A DNA stretch of 64,000 nt from Roseiarcus sp963721905. GTDB lineage: Bacteria > Pseudomonadota > Alphaproteobacteria > Rhizobiales > Beijerinckiaceae. Below, in pieces: positions 16,171 to 24,768 of the stretch (position 1 is the stretch's first letter; each line of letters starts with the position of its first letter). The stretch covers positions 434,001 through 498,000 of the forward strand of contig CAVRMF010000008.1 in NCBI GenBank assembly GCA_963721905.1, written 5' to 3'. A program made the position numbers and the translations under genes. The notes below the pieces were generated by a model. It did not search any database. It saw only the letters and a list, made by a program, of their open reading frames with translations, and was not told the origin of the DNA.

Positions 16171-19100
16171 ACGTCCCCCATCCCCCTCCAGTCGGGGTGA
16201 CGATCTCGATCGCTTCGCCCGCCTCGACCTCAGCCTGGGCGCAGCCGGGGAGGGTCTCGATCCGGCCGTCGTTGCGGCGGATCGAATTGCGGCCGAGCTC
16301 GCCCGGCTCGCCGCCCATCGCGCCCGGATTGGGCGCGGCGCGATGGCCGCTCAGCACGGCGACGTTCATGTCCTTGAGAAAGCGGATGCGGCGCAGCGTC
16401 CCGTCGCCGGCCTTCCAGCGTCCCTTGCCGCCGGAGCCGCGGCGGATGTGAAAATCCTCGAGCACGACCGGAAAGCGGCTCTCCAGCACTTCCGGGTCGG
16501 TCAGGCGCGAATTCGTCATATGCGTATGGACCGCGCTCGCGCCGTCGAAGCCGGGGCCGGCCGGCGCGCCCGAGCAGATCGTCTCGTAGTACTGGTAATG
16601 TGCGTCGCCGAAGGTGAGGTTGTTCATCGTTCCCTGCGCGGAGCCGAGCGCTCGAAGGGCGGCGAAGAGCGTGTCGGTCACCGCCTGCGACACCTCGACA
16701 TTGCCCGCCACCACCGCGGCAGGATAGCGCGGCGACAGCATCGAGCCTTCAGGCAGAATGACCCGGATCGGCCTCAGACAGCCGGCGTTCATCGGGATGT
16801 CGTCGTCGACCATCACGCGAAACACATAGAGCACGGCGGCGCGCGTGACCGGCTCGGGCGCGTTGAAATTGTCCGGCTGCTGCGGCGACGTGCCGGTGAA
16901 ATCGACCGTCGCCTCGCGCTTCAGCTTGTCGACGCTGATCCGGACCTTGATGACCGCGCCCTGGTCGGAGACGGACGAGGCCTCGCTGTCGACGAGCCGG
17001 TCGATCACCCGCCGCACGCTCTCGGCGGCGTTGTCCTGCACGTGGCCCATATAGGCCTCGACCGTCTCGAGGCCGAACGCCTCGACCATCCGCCTCAGTT
17101 CATGCACGCCCTTCTCGTTGGCAGCGATCTGCGCCTTGAGGTCGTTGACGTTCTGGAGCGGATTGCGCGCGGGCCAGGGTCCGCTTGCGAGCAGGTCGTA
17201 AAGCTCGCGCTCGCGGAAGCGTCCGCGCTCGATCAAGAGGAAATTGTCGATATAGACGCCCTCCTCGTGGATCGAAGTCGCGAGCGGGCTCATCGAACCC
17301 GGCGCGACGCCGCCGATGTCGGCGTGGTGGCCTCGCGAAGCGGTCCAGAAGAGAATGGTCTCGCCGGCCTCGTCGAAGACGGGCGTGCAGACGGTGATGT
17401 CGGGCAGGTGCGTGCCCCCGTTATAGGGCGCGTTCAGCGCGAACACGTCGCCGGAGCGGATGCGGCCCTCGTTGTCACGGATGATCGTCTCAACCGACCG
17501 GTCCATCGAGCCCAAATGCACCGGCATATGCGGCGCGTTGGCGACGAGCCGGCCGTGGCGGTCGAACACCGCGCAGGAGAAGTCGAGCCGCTCCTTGATG
17601 TTGACCGAATACGCTGTGTTTTGAAGCGTCACGCCCATCTGCTCGGCGATCGACATGAAGAGATTATTGAAGATCTCGAGCATCACCGGATCGGCCTTCG
17701 AGCCGATCGCCTCGCGTCGCGGAAGAGGCTCGACGCGCCGCATCACGACATGGTTTTTCGGCGTGATCGAAGCGCGCCAGCCCGGTTCGACGACGATCGT
17801 CTGATTGGGATCGATGATGAGCGCCGGCCCGTTGAGGCCCGCGCCGATCGGCAGCGCCTCGCGCAGGTAGACGCTAGCCTTCCGCCATGCGCCCTTGGAG
17901 AAGATCTGGGTCATGCGCACGGGGACGACCCGCCCCCCTGCCCACGCGGGCCGCGCCCGCTCGGCGAAGCGCGCCGCGCCGCCGACCGCCTCCGCCGACA
18001 CGGCCTCGATGACGAGCGCCTTGGCGCGGTCGATGAAGCCGAAGCGCTGTTTATGGGCGCGCTCGAACGCGCGCCGCATCCCGGCCGGCGAGCGAAGCGG
18101 GACTTCGATCGGCGTGTCCGAGCCCGCATAACGCAAATGCGCGCGGCGATGGGCCGTGATCGCCTCCCGCTCGACGCCTTGCCCCTCGACCTCCGCGACC
18201 GCTGCGTCGGCAAGCGCGTCGGCGACCAGGCCGACGCGGGCGAGCGCCCCGGCGTCGAGCGGCTCCTCGACCCCTTGCGCGCGCTGGGCGCTGATGTCGG
18301 CGAGACCCATGCCGTAAGCCGAAAGCAGCGACGACAGCGGATGGACGAGGATGGTCGTGATCGCGAGCGCGTCGGCGACGTCGCAGGCGTGCTGGCCGCC
18401 AGCGCCGCCGAACGAGTTCAAGGCGTAGCGCGTCACGTCGTAGCCGCGCGCGACCGAAATTGTCTTGATCGCTTCGGCCATCTTGCCGACCGCGACGGCG
18501 AGAAACCCTTCCGCGACCGCTTCCGCGCTCCGCCCGTCGCCGATCTCGCGCGCAAGACTTTCGAAGCGCTTGCGCACGATTTCAGCGTCCAGCGGTCCGT
18601 CGCTGTTCGGGCCGAATACCTTGGGGAAGAAATCGGGGATGAGCCTGCCCGTCATCAGGTTGGCGTCGGTGACGGCGAGCGGGCCGCCGCGCCGGTAGCA
18701 GGCGGGGCCGGGGTCGGCGCCGGCGGAATCGGGGCCGACGCGAAACCGCGCCCCGTCGAAATGCAGCACCGAGCCGCCACCCGCCGCGACGGTGTGGATC
18801 TTCATCATCGGCGCGCGCATCCTGACGCCCGCCACTTCCGTTTCGAAAGCGCGCTCGAATTCGCCGTCGTAATGGGCGACGTCGGTCGAGGTGCCGCCCA
18901 TGTCGAAGCCGATGACGCGCTTGAACCCTGCGCTCAAGCCCGTCCGCGCCATCGCGACCACGCCGCCCGCCGGACCGGACAGAATCGCGTCCTTGCCGGC
19001 GAAGAGGCTGGCCGAAGTGAGGCCCCCCGAGGACATCATGAACATCACCCGCGCGCCCGTGCGCTCAACATCGAGCGCCTGCGACACCTTCCCGACGTAA

Positions 19101-19765
19101 CGGGCGAGAATCGGCGACAGATAGGCGTCGACCACCGTCGTGTCGCCGCGCCCGACGAGCTTGATCAGCGCCGACGAGACATGGCTTTCGGAGACTTGGC
19201 GAAAGCCGAGTTCGCGCGCGATCTCGCCGACCGTGCGCTCATGCGCCGGATAGCGATAGGCGTGCATGAAGACGATCGCGACCGCGTCGAAGCCTTGCGT
19301 CCTCGCTTCGCCGAGCGCCGCGCGCACGGCCACGGGGTCGGGCGCAGCCTCGACCGTTCCGTCGGCGAGCACGCGCTCGTCGATCTCGATCACGTGCGAG
19401 TACAGCAGCTCGGGCTTCTCGATCGCACGGGCGAAAATCTTCGGGCGCGCCTGATAGCCGATCTCGAGCGCGTCGCGAAAGCCGCGCGTCGTGACCAGGA
19501 GCGTGCGCTCGCCCTGCCGCTCGAGCAGCGCGTTGGTCGCGACCGTCGTGCCCATCTTGACGACGCGGATCGCGCCCGCCGGGATAGGCTCGCCCGCGGC
19601 GAGGCCGATGAGCCGGCGGATCGCCTCGACCGCGGCGTCGTCGTAAGCGGGGCTTTCGGAGAGGAGCTTTCGCGCATGCAGGCGCCCGGCGGGATCGCGC
19701 CCGATCACGTCGGTGAAGGTGCCGCCGCGATCGATCCAGAAGTCCCAGCTGCGCTTCGTTTTCAC
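16166..19765 (-). CDS. 5-oxoprolinase/hydantoinase, fused A and B subunits
   Basis: A 1199-residue protein in which hydantoinase A (about 1-680) and hydantoinase B (about 695-1199) are fused, as in ATP-dependent 5-oxoprolinases. These open 5-oxo-L-proline to glutamate using ATP. The A part starts with the phosphate-binding FWIDRGGTFTDVIGRDPAG and has VVKMGTTVATNALLERQGER, IGFDMGGTSTDVAHYDG and NSFGGAGGQHACDVA. The B part starts VMLEIFNNLFMSIAEQMGV and ends with the glycine-rich TPTGGGWGTL. The length matches full 5-oxoprolinase. Some relatives are hydantoinases or acetone-carboxylase-like, so the substrate call is likely, not certain. Its stop codon lies in a repeat. Confidence 0.9.
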   Translation of the reverse strand: MKTKRSWDFWIDRGGTFTDVIGRDPAGRLHARKLLSESPAYDDAAVEAIRRLIGLAAGEPIPAGAIRVVKMGTTVATNALLERQGERTLLVTTRGFRDALEIGYQARPKIFARAIEKPELLYSHVIEIDERVLADGTVEAAPDPVAVRAALGEARTQGFDAVAIVFMHAYRYPAHERTVGEIARELGFRQVSESHVSSALIKLVGRGDTTVVDAYLSPILARYVGKVSQALDVERTGARVMFMMSSGGLTSASLFAGKDAILSGPAGGVVAMARTGLSAGFKRVIGFDMGGTSTDVAHYDGEFERAFETEVAGVRMRAPMMKIHTVAAGGGSVLHFDGARFRVGPDSAGADPGPACYRRGGPLAVTDANLMTGRLIPDFFPKVFGPNSDGPLDAEIVRKRFESLAREIGDGRSAEAVAEGFLAVAVGKMAEAIKTISVARGYDVTRYALNSFGGAGGQHACDVADALAITTILVHPLSSLLSAYGMGLADISAQRAQGVEEPLDAGALARVGLVADALADAAVAEVEGQGVEREAITAHRRAHLRYAGSDTPIEVPLRSPAGMRRAFERAHKQRFGFIDRAKALVIEAVSAEAVGGAARFAERARPAWAGGRVVPVRMTQIFSKGAWRKASVYLREALPIGAGLNGPALIIDPNQTIVVEPGWRASITPKNHVVMRRVEPLPRREAIGSKADPVMLEIFNNLFMSIAEQMGVTLQNTAYSVNIKERLDFSCAVFDRHGRLVANAPHMPVHLGSMDRSVETIIRDNEGRIRSGDVFALNAPYNGGTHLPDITVCTPVFDEAGETILFWTASRGHHADIGGVAPGSMSPLATSIHEEGVYIDNFLLIERGRFRERELYDLLASGPWPARNPLQNVNDLKAQIAANEKGVHELRRMVEAFGLETVEAYMGHVQDNAAESVRRVIDRLVDSEASSVSDQGAVIKVRISVDKLKREATVDFTGTSPQQPDNFNAPEPVTRAAVLYVFRVMVDDDIPMNAGCLRPIRVILPEGSMLSPRYPAAVVAGNVEVSQAVTDTLFAALRALGSAQGTMNNLTFGDAHYQYYETICSGAPAGPGFDGASAVHTHMTNSRLTDPEVLESRFPVVLEDFHIRRGSGGKGRWKAGDGTLRRIRFLKDMNVAVLSGHRAAPNPGAMGGEPGELGRNSIRRNDGRIETLPGCAQAEVEAGEAIEIVTPTGGGWGTL

Positions 19766-19851
19766 AATCGCCTGTCCCGTATTCCCGGCCCTTTCGAGGA
19801 GCCTGGGAAAGGTCTTATGATGCGCGCAATCAGGCGAAAAGGGGATATCCG

Positions 19852-20832
19852 ATGGAGATGGTCAGGTTCGGCAAGACGGGCATGCAGGTGTCAAAGGTCT
19901 GCCTCGGCTGCATGACCTACGGCTCGACCAAATGGCGCGAGTGGGTGCTGGAGGAGGAGGCGTCGCGCCCGTTCATCCGCGAAGCGCTGGAGCGGGGCGT
20001 CAATTTTTTCGACACCGCGGACGTCTATTCGCAAGGCGCGAGCGAGGAGATCCTCGGCCGCGCGCTCAAGGATTTCGCGCGCCGCAGCGAGGTCGTCATT
20101 GCGACCAAGGTGCATGGCGCGATGGGGCCTGGCGCCAACGCCAAGGGCCTCTCGCGCAAGCACGTCATGGAAGGAATCGACGCGTCGCTGAAGCGCCTCG
20201 GCACGGACTATGTCGACCTCTACCAGATCCATCGCTTCGATCCGGCGACGCCGATGGAGGAAACGTTGGAGGCCCTGAACGATGTCGTGCGGGCGGGCAA
20301 GGCGCTCTATATCGGCGCCTCGAGCATGTACGCCTGGCAGTTCGTCCGCATGATCGACATCGCGCGCGCCAAGGGTCACGCCGAATTCGTCTCGATGCAG
20401 AACTATTACAATCTCGTCTATCGCGAGGAAGAGCGCGAGATGATGAGGTTCTGCGCGTGCGACGGGATCGCAGTCATCCCGTGGTCGCCGATGGCGCGCG
20501 GCTATCTCGCGGGCTCCGGCCTTGGCGAAAATGCTTCGACGGTGCGTGGCCGCACCGATCCGTTCAGCAAGATGCTCGGCCTCGGCTCACGCCAGGACGA
20601 GGCGATCCGCAAGCGCGTCGTGGAGACGGCCGAGAAGCTCGGAACGAAGCCCGCGGTGGTGGCGCTCGCCTGGGTGCTGTCGAAGCCCTACGTGACCGCC
20701 CCGATCGTCGGCGCTTCGAAGCTGCACCATCTCGCCGATGCAGTCGCCGCAACGGAGCTCAAGCTCGACGCCCGCACAATCGCCAAACTCGAGGAGCCCT
20801 ATCACCCGAAGGCGGTCGCGGGGCATGCGTAG
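19852..20832 (+). CDS. Aldo/keto reductase
   Basis: A 326-residue TIM-barrel NADPH-dependent oxidoreductase. The catalytic tetrad is visible: Asp54 and Tyr59 in NFFDTADVYSQGASEE, Lys86 in VVIATKVHG and His127 in DLYQIHRFD. The C-terminal cofactor segment TAPIVGASKLHHLADAV is intact. The length and the LGTDYVDLYQIH motif fit the general stress/YajO-like AKR group, which reduces aldehydes and ketones. It is divergent from the oxoprolinase gene, and the 86-base gap must hold both promoters. Confidence 0.9.
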   Translation: MEMVRFGKTGMQVSKVCLGCMTYGSTKWREWVLEEEASRPFIREALERGVNFFDTADVYSQGASEEILGRALKDFARRSEVVIATKVHGAMGPGANAKGLSRKHVMEGIDASLKRLGTDYVDLYQIHRFDPATPMEETLEALNDVVRAGKALYIGASSMYAWQFVRMIDIARAKGHAEFVSMQNYYNLVYREEEREMMRFCACDGIAVIPWSPMARGYLAGSGLGENASTVRGRTDPFSKMLGLGSRQDEAIRKRVVETAEKLGTKPAVVALAWVLSKPYVTAPIVGASKLHHLADAVAATELKLDARTIAKLEEPYHPKAVAGHA

Positions 20833-20872
20833 GGAGAAAGGACGAGGTAAGTTTATGCGATCACAATAGAAA

Positions 20873-20920
20873 TCCTCATCCTGAGGAGCGGCCGCAAGGC
20901 CGCGTCTCGAAGGACGGGGA
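20873..20920. repeat. Palindromic repeat, family D
   Basis: The sequence CCTCATCCTGAGGAGCGGCC, continuing GCAAGGCCGCGTCTCGAAGGA, is a widespread rhizobial type of intergenic palindrome. GCGGCCGCAAGGCCGC forms a strong stem. It lies between the aldo/keto reductase gene and the DUF427 gene. I see one clear copy in the window. Confidence 0.65.
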
Positions 20921-20942
20921 TCGATGAACGATAGGAATTAAC

Positions 20943-21302
20943 ATGACCCAAGCCGGAACCCGGGACCATCCGATCACCATCGCTCCCATCGCCGTGCGCG
21001 TGCGCGTCGTCTGGCGTGGGCGCGCGATCGGCGACAGCCGAGGCGCGCTCGAGCTCGCCGAAGCGGGCTATAAGCCCGTCGCCTATATCCCGCGCGAAGA
21101 CGTCGACATGAACCTGCTCGAGCGCACCGACCGCGTCACGACCTGCCCGTACAAGGGCGAGGCGAATTACTATTCGATCGCCGACGGGGCGGACCGCGAC
21201 GACAACGCGGTCTGGACCTACGAGACGCCGATCGCAGGCGTCGCCGAGATCGCCGCGTATCTCGCCTTCTATCCGAACCGGGTCGAGATTTTGCGCGGAT
21301 GA
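20943..21302 (+). CDS. DUF427 domain protein
   Basis: A 119-residue single-domain DUF427 protein. Family motifs are visible: RVRVVWRGRAIGDSRGALEL, then AYIPREDVDMNLLERTDRVT, CPYKGEANYYS, WTYETPIAG and the terminal YLAFYPNRVEI. DUF427 proteins are small beta-rich domains without an agreed function. The stop overlaps the ATG of the following SDR gene by four bases (ATGA), so the two are translationally coupled. Confidence 0.9.
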   Translation: MTQAGTRDHPITIAPIAVRVRVVWRGRAIGDSRGALELAEAGYKPVAYIPREDVDMNLLERTDRVTTCPYKGEANYYSIADGADRDDNAVWTYETPIAGVAEIAAYLAFYPNRVEILRG

Positions 21303-22132
21303 GCCTCGCCGGCAAAACCATCCTCGTCACCGGCTCGACCGATGGCGTCGGCCGTTTCGTCGCCGAGCGGCTTGCGGCGGACGGCGCCAGCGTGATCGTG
21401 CACGGACGCGATCGCGCCCGGGGCGAAGCGCTCGTCGAAAGGATCGAAAAGAGCGGCGGGACGGCGTGCTTTCTGCGCGCCGACCTCGCCTCGCTCGCCG
21501 GGGTGTGTTCGCTCGCCGACGCCGTTCGCTACGAGACGGACGGCCTCGACGTGCTCGTCAACAATGCGGGGATCGGCACGAGCGGCGGCGGCGGGCGGCG
21601 CGAGGTCAGCGCCAACGGCTTCGAGCTGCGCTTCGCGGTCAATTATCTCGCGGGCTTCCTGCTGACGCGCCTGCTTCTGCCGCTCATCGAGGCCCGCGCG
21701 CCGGCGCGCATCGTCAACGTCTCCTCGGCCGGGCAGCAGCCGATCGACTTTTCCGACGTGATGCTGACCCATGGCTATAGCGGGGTCCGGGCCTATTGCC
21801 AGAGCAAGCTCGCGCAAGTTCTGTTCACGATCGATCTCGCCGAGGAGCTCAAGGGCGGCAACATCACCGTCAACTGCCTCCATCCGGCGACGTATATGGA
21901 CACGACCATGGTCCGGCTCTCAGGCGCCCGGCCGATAAGCACGGTGGAGGAAGGCGGGCGCGCAATTTTGCAGCTGGTCGAATCGCCGGCGCTCGCGTGC
22001 AAGAGCGGGCTCTATTTCAACGGCCTTCGCGAATCGCGCGCCGACGCGCAAGCCTACGATGCACAAGCCCGCAGGCAGCTGCGCGCGCTGAGCTTCAAGC
22101 TTGTTGGCGTGGCAGATCCCGCGGCTGCGTAA
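21299..22132 (+). CDS. Short-chain dehydrogenase/reductase
   Basis: A 277-residue SDR with a Rossmann fold. The cofactor loop is TGSTDGVGRFVAERL (TGxxxGxG); HGRDRARGEA suggests NADP preference. The NNAG motif is LDVLVNNAGIGTSG. The catalytic Ser is in IVNVSSAGQQPIDF, and Tyr and Lys are in YSGVRAYCQSKLAQVLF (YxxxK). This arrangement, with a displaced Ser-to-Tyr spacing, is that of the retinol-dehydrogenase/WW-oxidoreductase-like SDR group. It is coupled to the DUF427 gene. The substrate is unknown. Confidence 0.9.
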   Translation: MSLAGKTILVTGSTDGVGRFVAERLAADGASVIVHGRDRARGEALVERIEKSGGTACFLRADLASLAGVCSLADAVRYETDGLDVLVNNAGIGTSGGGGRREVSANGFELRFAVNYLAGFLLTRLLLPLIEARAPARIVNVSSAGQQPIDFSDVMLTHGYSGVRAYCQSKLAQVLFTIDLAEELKGGNITVNCLHPATYMDTTMVRLSGARPISTVEEGGRAILQLVESPALACKSGLYFNGLRESRADAQAYDAQARRQLRALSFKLVGVADPAAA

Positions 22133-22240
22133 TCCGAGGGCGGCACGGCCAATCGAGGCGACTTTCCTAAAGACGAATTGCGGAACAAAGGCTGCTTTTT
22201 TGTGTTAGGGTTCGTCAATGCCGGCAGGGAGGATCGCGGT

Positions 22241-22489
22241 ATGAACAAAATCGCTTTTGTCGCGCTGGGATGTCTTGCGCTCGGCGCCTGCGCCACCCCA
22301 ACGCAAACAGTGGGCACGGCAGGAGGGGTCGTCGCCGGCGCGGCGATCGGCGGACCGGTGGGGGCGGTCGTCGGCGGCGCCGTGGGTGCGGTGGCGACCG
22401 CGCCGGGCACGGCGCTCGGCGGACATCGCTACCGGTGCCACTACCGCGACTACTACGGCCACGTTCACTACCATTGGTGTCACGCGTAG
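22241..22489 (+). CDS. Small lipoprotein with a glycine zipper
   Basis: An 82-residue protein starting at ATG 22241 with GGGAGG upstream. A lipoprotein signal with lipobox LGAC (cysteine near residue 18) is followed by a glycine-zipper stretch (TAGGVVAGAAIGGPVGAVVG) and a short tail rich in His, Tyr and Cys (HYRDYYGHVHYHWCHA). It is likely an outer-membrane or periplasm-facing lipoprotein. The His/Cys tail could bind metal, which is a guess. The gene is monocistronic, followed by a family-A repeat. Confidence 0.75.
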   Translation: MNKIAFVALGCLALGACATPTQTVGTAGGVVAGAAIGGPVGAVVGGAVGAVATAPGTALGGHRYRCHYRDYYGHVHYHWCHA

Positions 22490-22528
22490 AGCCCATCTGC
22501 GGGAGTGTTTGAAAAGCTTACGGGCGGT

Positions 22529-22618
22529 TGTAGCCGCGATCGCTGATCGCGGCCGACGCGGTCCATAGGGCGTCCGAATGGACTCCCGTCTTTCGACGGG
22601 CTTTGGGCCGCGTCTACA
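22529..22618. repeat. 90-bp interspersed palindromic element, family A copy 2
   Basis: Same length and ends as the copy at 199-288 (TGTAGCCGCG ... CGCGTCTACA), with about nine substitutions. Its internal hairpin CCCGTCTTTCGACGGG also turns up inside the first dnaE2 insertion (near 59478). It lies between the lipoprotein gene and the 3' end of cbpM. Confidence 0.8.
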
Positions 22619-22669
22619 GTTTTCGCGTCAACCTGCATGCAACCTTGCCGTCCATCGAGCGGGGCGCGT

Positions 22670-22960
22670 TCATGCGCCCGGAGGCAGCGTTCGCTCGCGC
22701 AACGACGCGAGCGCCTCCGCCAGCGCCCAGCGCAGCCCGTGCATCTGATCGAGAAGATGCAGGATCACGCCGAGGCCCTCGTCGTTGACTCCCATATTGT
22801 GCCTGAGATCGTGGATGAGGCGCGCCCGCGCGAGGTCCATTTCGGTGAAGGCGCGCTCGGCGGTGGCGCGGCTCGGGACCAGCCATTCCTCCCGAATCCA
22901 GATTTCGAGCGTGACGCGATCGAGATGGGCGCGCTCGAGAAACTCCCGCTCGCTGATCAT
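22670..22960 (-). CDS. cbpM: Chaperone modulator CbpM
   Basis: A 96-residue MerR-like helical protein (MISEREFLERAHLDRVTLEI, then WIREEWLVP) that binds the J-domain of CbpA and inhibits its co-chaperone and DNA-binding activity. The second half, RLIHDLRHNMGVNDEGLGVI, matches the family. It begins three bases after the cbpA stop, so the two form a cbpA-cbpM operon, the usual order. The length is normal. Confidence 0.85.
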   Translation of the reverse strand: MISEREFLERAHLDRVTLEIWIREEWLVPSRATAERAFTEMDLARARLIHDLRHNMGVNDEGLGVILHLLDQMHGLRWALAEALASLRERTLPPGA

Positions 22961-22963
22961 GGG

Positions 22964-23866
22964 TCACATCTCCTTGCGGGGATCGTAATCGTGGGCGGGC
23001 GCCCACTTGGCGAGGAACGCCTCGAGCTCGGGGTCCGGCGCCGTCGGCATCACGACCTTGAGCTTGACGAGTTCGTCGCCTGCGCGCCCCTGGGCCTTCA
23101 CGCCCTTGCCCTTCAGGCGCAGGGTGTCCCCAGTGTTGGAGCCCTTCGGAATCTTCAGCATCACGCTCCCGGTCGTGGTCGGCGTGCGCACGTCCCCGCC
23201 GAGCGCGGCCTCCTTGACGGTGATCGGTAGTTCGAGATGGATGTCGTCGCCTTCGCGGGCGAAATAGCGGTGCGGCTCGACGGCGATCTGCACCAGCGCG
23301 TCGCCCGGCGGACCCTCGCCGCGCGAGGGCGCGCCCTTTCCGCGCAGGCGCAGAATTTGCCCGTCCTCGACCCCGTGCGGGATCGACACCTCGAGCGTTC
23401 CGCCCTGCGGCAGGGTGATCGTCTTCACCGCGCCGTTGACCGCCTCGAGAAACGGGACATGCAGTTCGTAATGCAGGTCGGCGCCCGGCGCGCGGCGCGC
23501 CTGCTCACGGCTCCGCCGCAGGAGTTCGGCGAAGAGGTCGTCGCCTTCGGCGAAGTCGGCGTAGCCCGACGCGCTCTCGTAGGGATGGCCAGCGTCGGCG
23601 CCGGCATATTCGCGATAGTATCTGCCTTGCGGCGGCGCCTTTTCCGCCCCTGAGGCGTCAATCTCGCCCGCGTCGTAGCGCTTCCGCTTGTCCGGATCCG
23701 ACAGCAGGTCGTTGGCTGCCGCAACCTCCTTGAACTGTTCCTCGGCGTGCTTGTCGCCCGGATTGAGGTCCGGGTGCAGCTTCTTCGCCAGTTGCCGGTA
23801 GGCCTTGCGGATCTCGTCGGGCGTCGCGGTCCTGGCGACGCCGAGAACGTCATAGGGGTCTTTCAC
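22964..23866 (-). CDS. cbpA: DnaJ-like co-chaperone / curved DNA-binding protein CbpA
   Basis: A 300-residue type II J-protein that stimulates DnaK and can bind curved DNA. The J-domain is at the N-terminus (PYDVLGVARTATPDEIRKAY, HPD in KKLHPDLNPGDKHAEEQF). A G-rich linker follows, then two beta-rich C-terminal domains with FLEAVNGAVKTITLP and LRLRGKGAPSRGEGPPGD. There is no zinc-finger domain. The GTG at 23866 is chosen because GGAGG lies five bases upstream; the longer frame to 23917 lacks a site. cbpM follows directly. Confidence 0.9.
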   Translation of the reverse strand: MKDPYDVLGVARTATPDEIRKAYRQLAKKLHPDLNPGDKHAEEQFKEVAAANDLLSDPDKRKRYDAGEIDASGAEKAPPQGRYYREYAGADAGHPYESASGYADFAEGDDLFAELLRRSREQARRAPGADLHYELHVPFLEAVNGAVKTITLPQGGTLEVSIPHGVEDGQILRLRGKGAPSRGEGPPGDALVQIAVEPHRYFAREGDDIHLELPITVKEAALGGDVRTPTTTGSVMLKIPKGSNTGDTLRLKGKGVKAQGRAGDELVKLKVVMPTAPDPELEAFLAKWAPAHDYDPRKEM

Positions 23867-23990
23867 ATGCGCCTCCGAAGGGACCGGCGGCGCATGCTTA
23901 TCAGACTTGCAGGCCAAACTTGAAGACCAGGACTTGAAGACATTGTCTCCGGACTGGCCTTAAGCCAGGGGCGGGGTCTTGGGCTTGCAA

Positions 23991-24022
23991 ACAAAAAAGC
24001 CGCAGCGACGGGCGCGGCGGCT
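23991..24022 (-). terminator. Rho-independent terminator downstream of cspA
   Basis: On the minus strand the stem AGCCGC ... GCGGCT is followed by TTTTTTGTTT (23998 down to 23989). It sits about 200 bases after the cspA stop, beyond the twin hairpin repeats, and would end a cspA transcript before cbpA. Confidence 0.65.
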
Positions 24023-24057
24023 CTTCGGTCCGATCATGACGTCGCGCGCCAATCGGG

Positions 24058-24175
24058 CTGCCGCCGGTACATCCGCGGTCGACAGCAACTGGACGGCGCG
24101 ACGCCGTATCGGTCAGCGCATCAGGGCGTCAGCGCTCCCTTTAGCCTCTGCCGCCGGTACATCCGCGGTCGACAG
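24058..24175. repeat. Perfect 28-bp direct repeat (two copies) in the cspA downstream region
   Basis: Identical 28-bp copies lie at 24058-24085 and 24148-24175, 90 bp apart start to start. Read on the minus strand each is CTGTCGACCGCGG, ATGTA, CCGGCGGCAG and can fold into a hairpin. They lie between the cspA stop (24218) and its terminator (about 23991). Two structured elements in a 3' untranslated region or a separate small RNA are the likeliest readings. The rest of 23867-24217 shows no gene. Confidence 0.7.
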
Positions 24176-24217
24176 GGCGAGAAGCGTTAGGCCCAGAATG
24201 CGCTTGGGCGCTTAGGG

Positions 24218-24427
24218 TCAGGCGGCGCTGAGGTTGCCGGCGCTCGACTTCCCCGTGCGCTTGTCGGCGACGAGTTCGAAGTTGACCTTCTGGCCTTCGT
24301 TGAGGTTGTTCATCCCGGCGCGTTCGACGGCGCTGATGTGAACGAACACGTCCGAGCCGCCATTATCCGGCTGGATGAAACCAAAGCCCTTCTGGGCGTT
24401 GAACCACTTCACGGTTCCGACTGGCAT
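24218..24427 (-). CDS. cspA: Cold-shock protein (CspA family)
   Basis: A 69-residue single cold-shock domain that binds single-stranded RNA and DNA as a chaperone. Both nucleic-acid motifs are canonical: RNP1 KGFGFIQP and RNP2 DVFVHISAVE. The start at 24427 has AGGAAG upstream. The frame is open to 24754, but that region is a typical long csp leader. Downstream are the twin hairpins and a terminator. Confidence 0.93.
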   Translation of the reverse strand: MPVGTVKWFNAQKGFGFIQPDNGGSDVFVHISAVERAGMNNLNEGQKVNFELVADKRTGKSSAGNLSAA

Positions 24428-24768
24428 ATGTGCTTCCTTTTGCGCGATGCGCGCGATCGTACGAGCGCCAAAAGGCGTCCGCTGTTGCGTAATATCGATG
24501 TCTAGGGGGGTCTCGTCGGCCTGCCCGTGATGTTTCCAAAACGACGCGGGCCAAGTCAGTCGGCCAAAACTCGATGCGCGTATATCGTACATGATTATGG
24601 TTTTTTTGAGATTGCCGATCCGCGCCGCGTGAAAATCGCGGCCCCGCTTCAGACGGCCGCAAGGAATGGGCCGATTGACAATCCTCACAAACGAGAAAAA
24701 TCTCTCAAGAATACGACTCGGCGTCAGGAAAAGCTTGATGACTTGAGCGATCACGCGGGAGGGAAACC
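24428..24768. promoter_or_regulatory. Divergent regulatory region with long cspA leader
   Basis: This 341-bp stretch separates cspA (minus) from the glycine-zipper gene (plus). It is AT-richer than its surroundings, in keeping with a long csp 5' leader. A TTGACA hexamer at 24675-24680 could be the -35 box of the plus-strand gene, but I see no good -10 at the right distance. No gene is evident. Confidence 0.4.

Noticed and set aside
16343..19915. Very long open frame on the plus strand opposite the oxoprolinase gene
   Set aside because: Its protein is a string of Arg, Asp and His with no motifs, as expected from the antisense of a GC-rich gene; the minus strand encodes a complete 5-oxoprolinase.
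24058..24175. Two 28-bp direct repeats as a minimal CRISPR
   Set aside because: Only two copies, a 62-bp spacer too long for a typical array, no cas genes in the window, and each copy is itself a hairpin in the region downstream of cspA.
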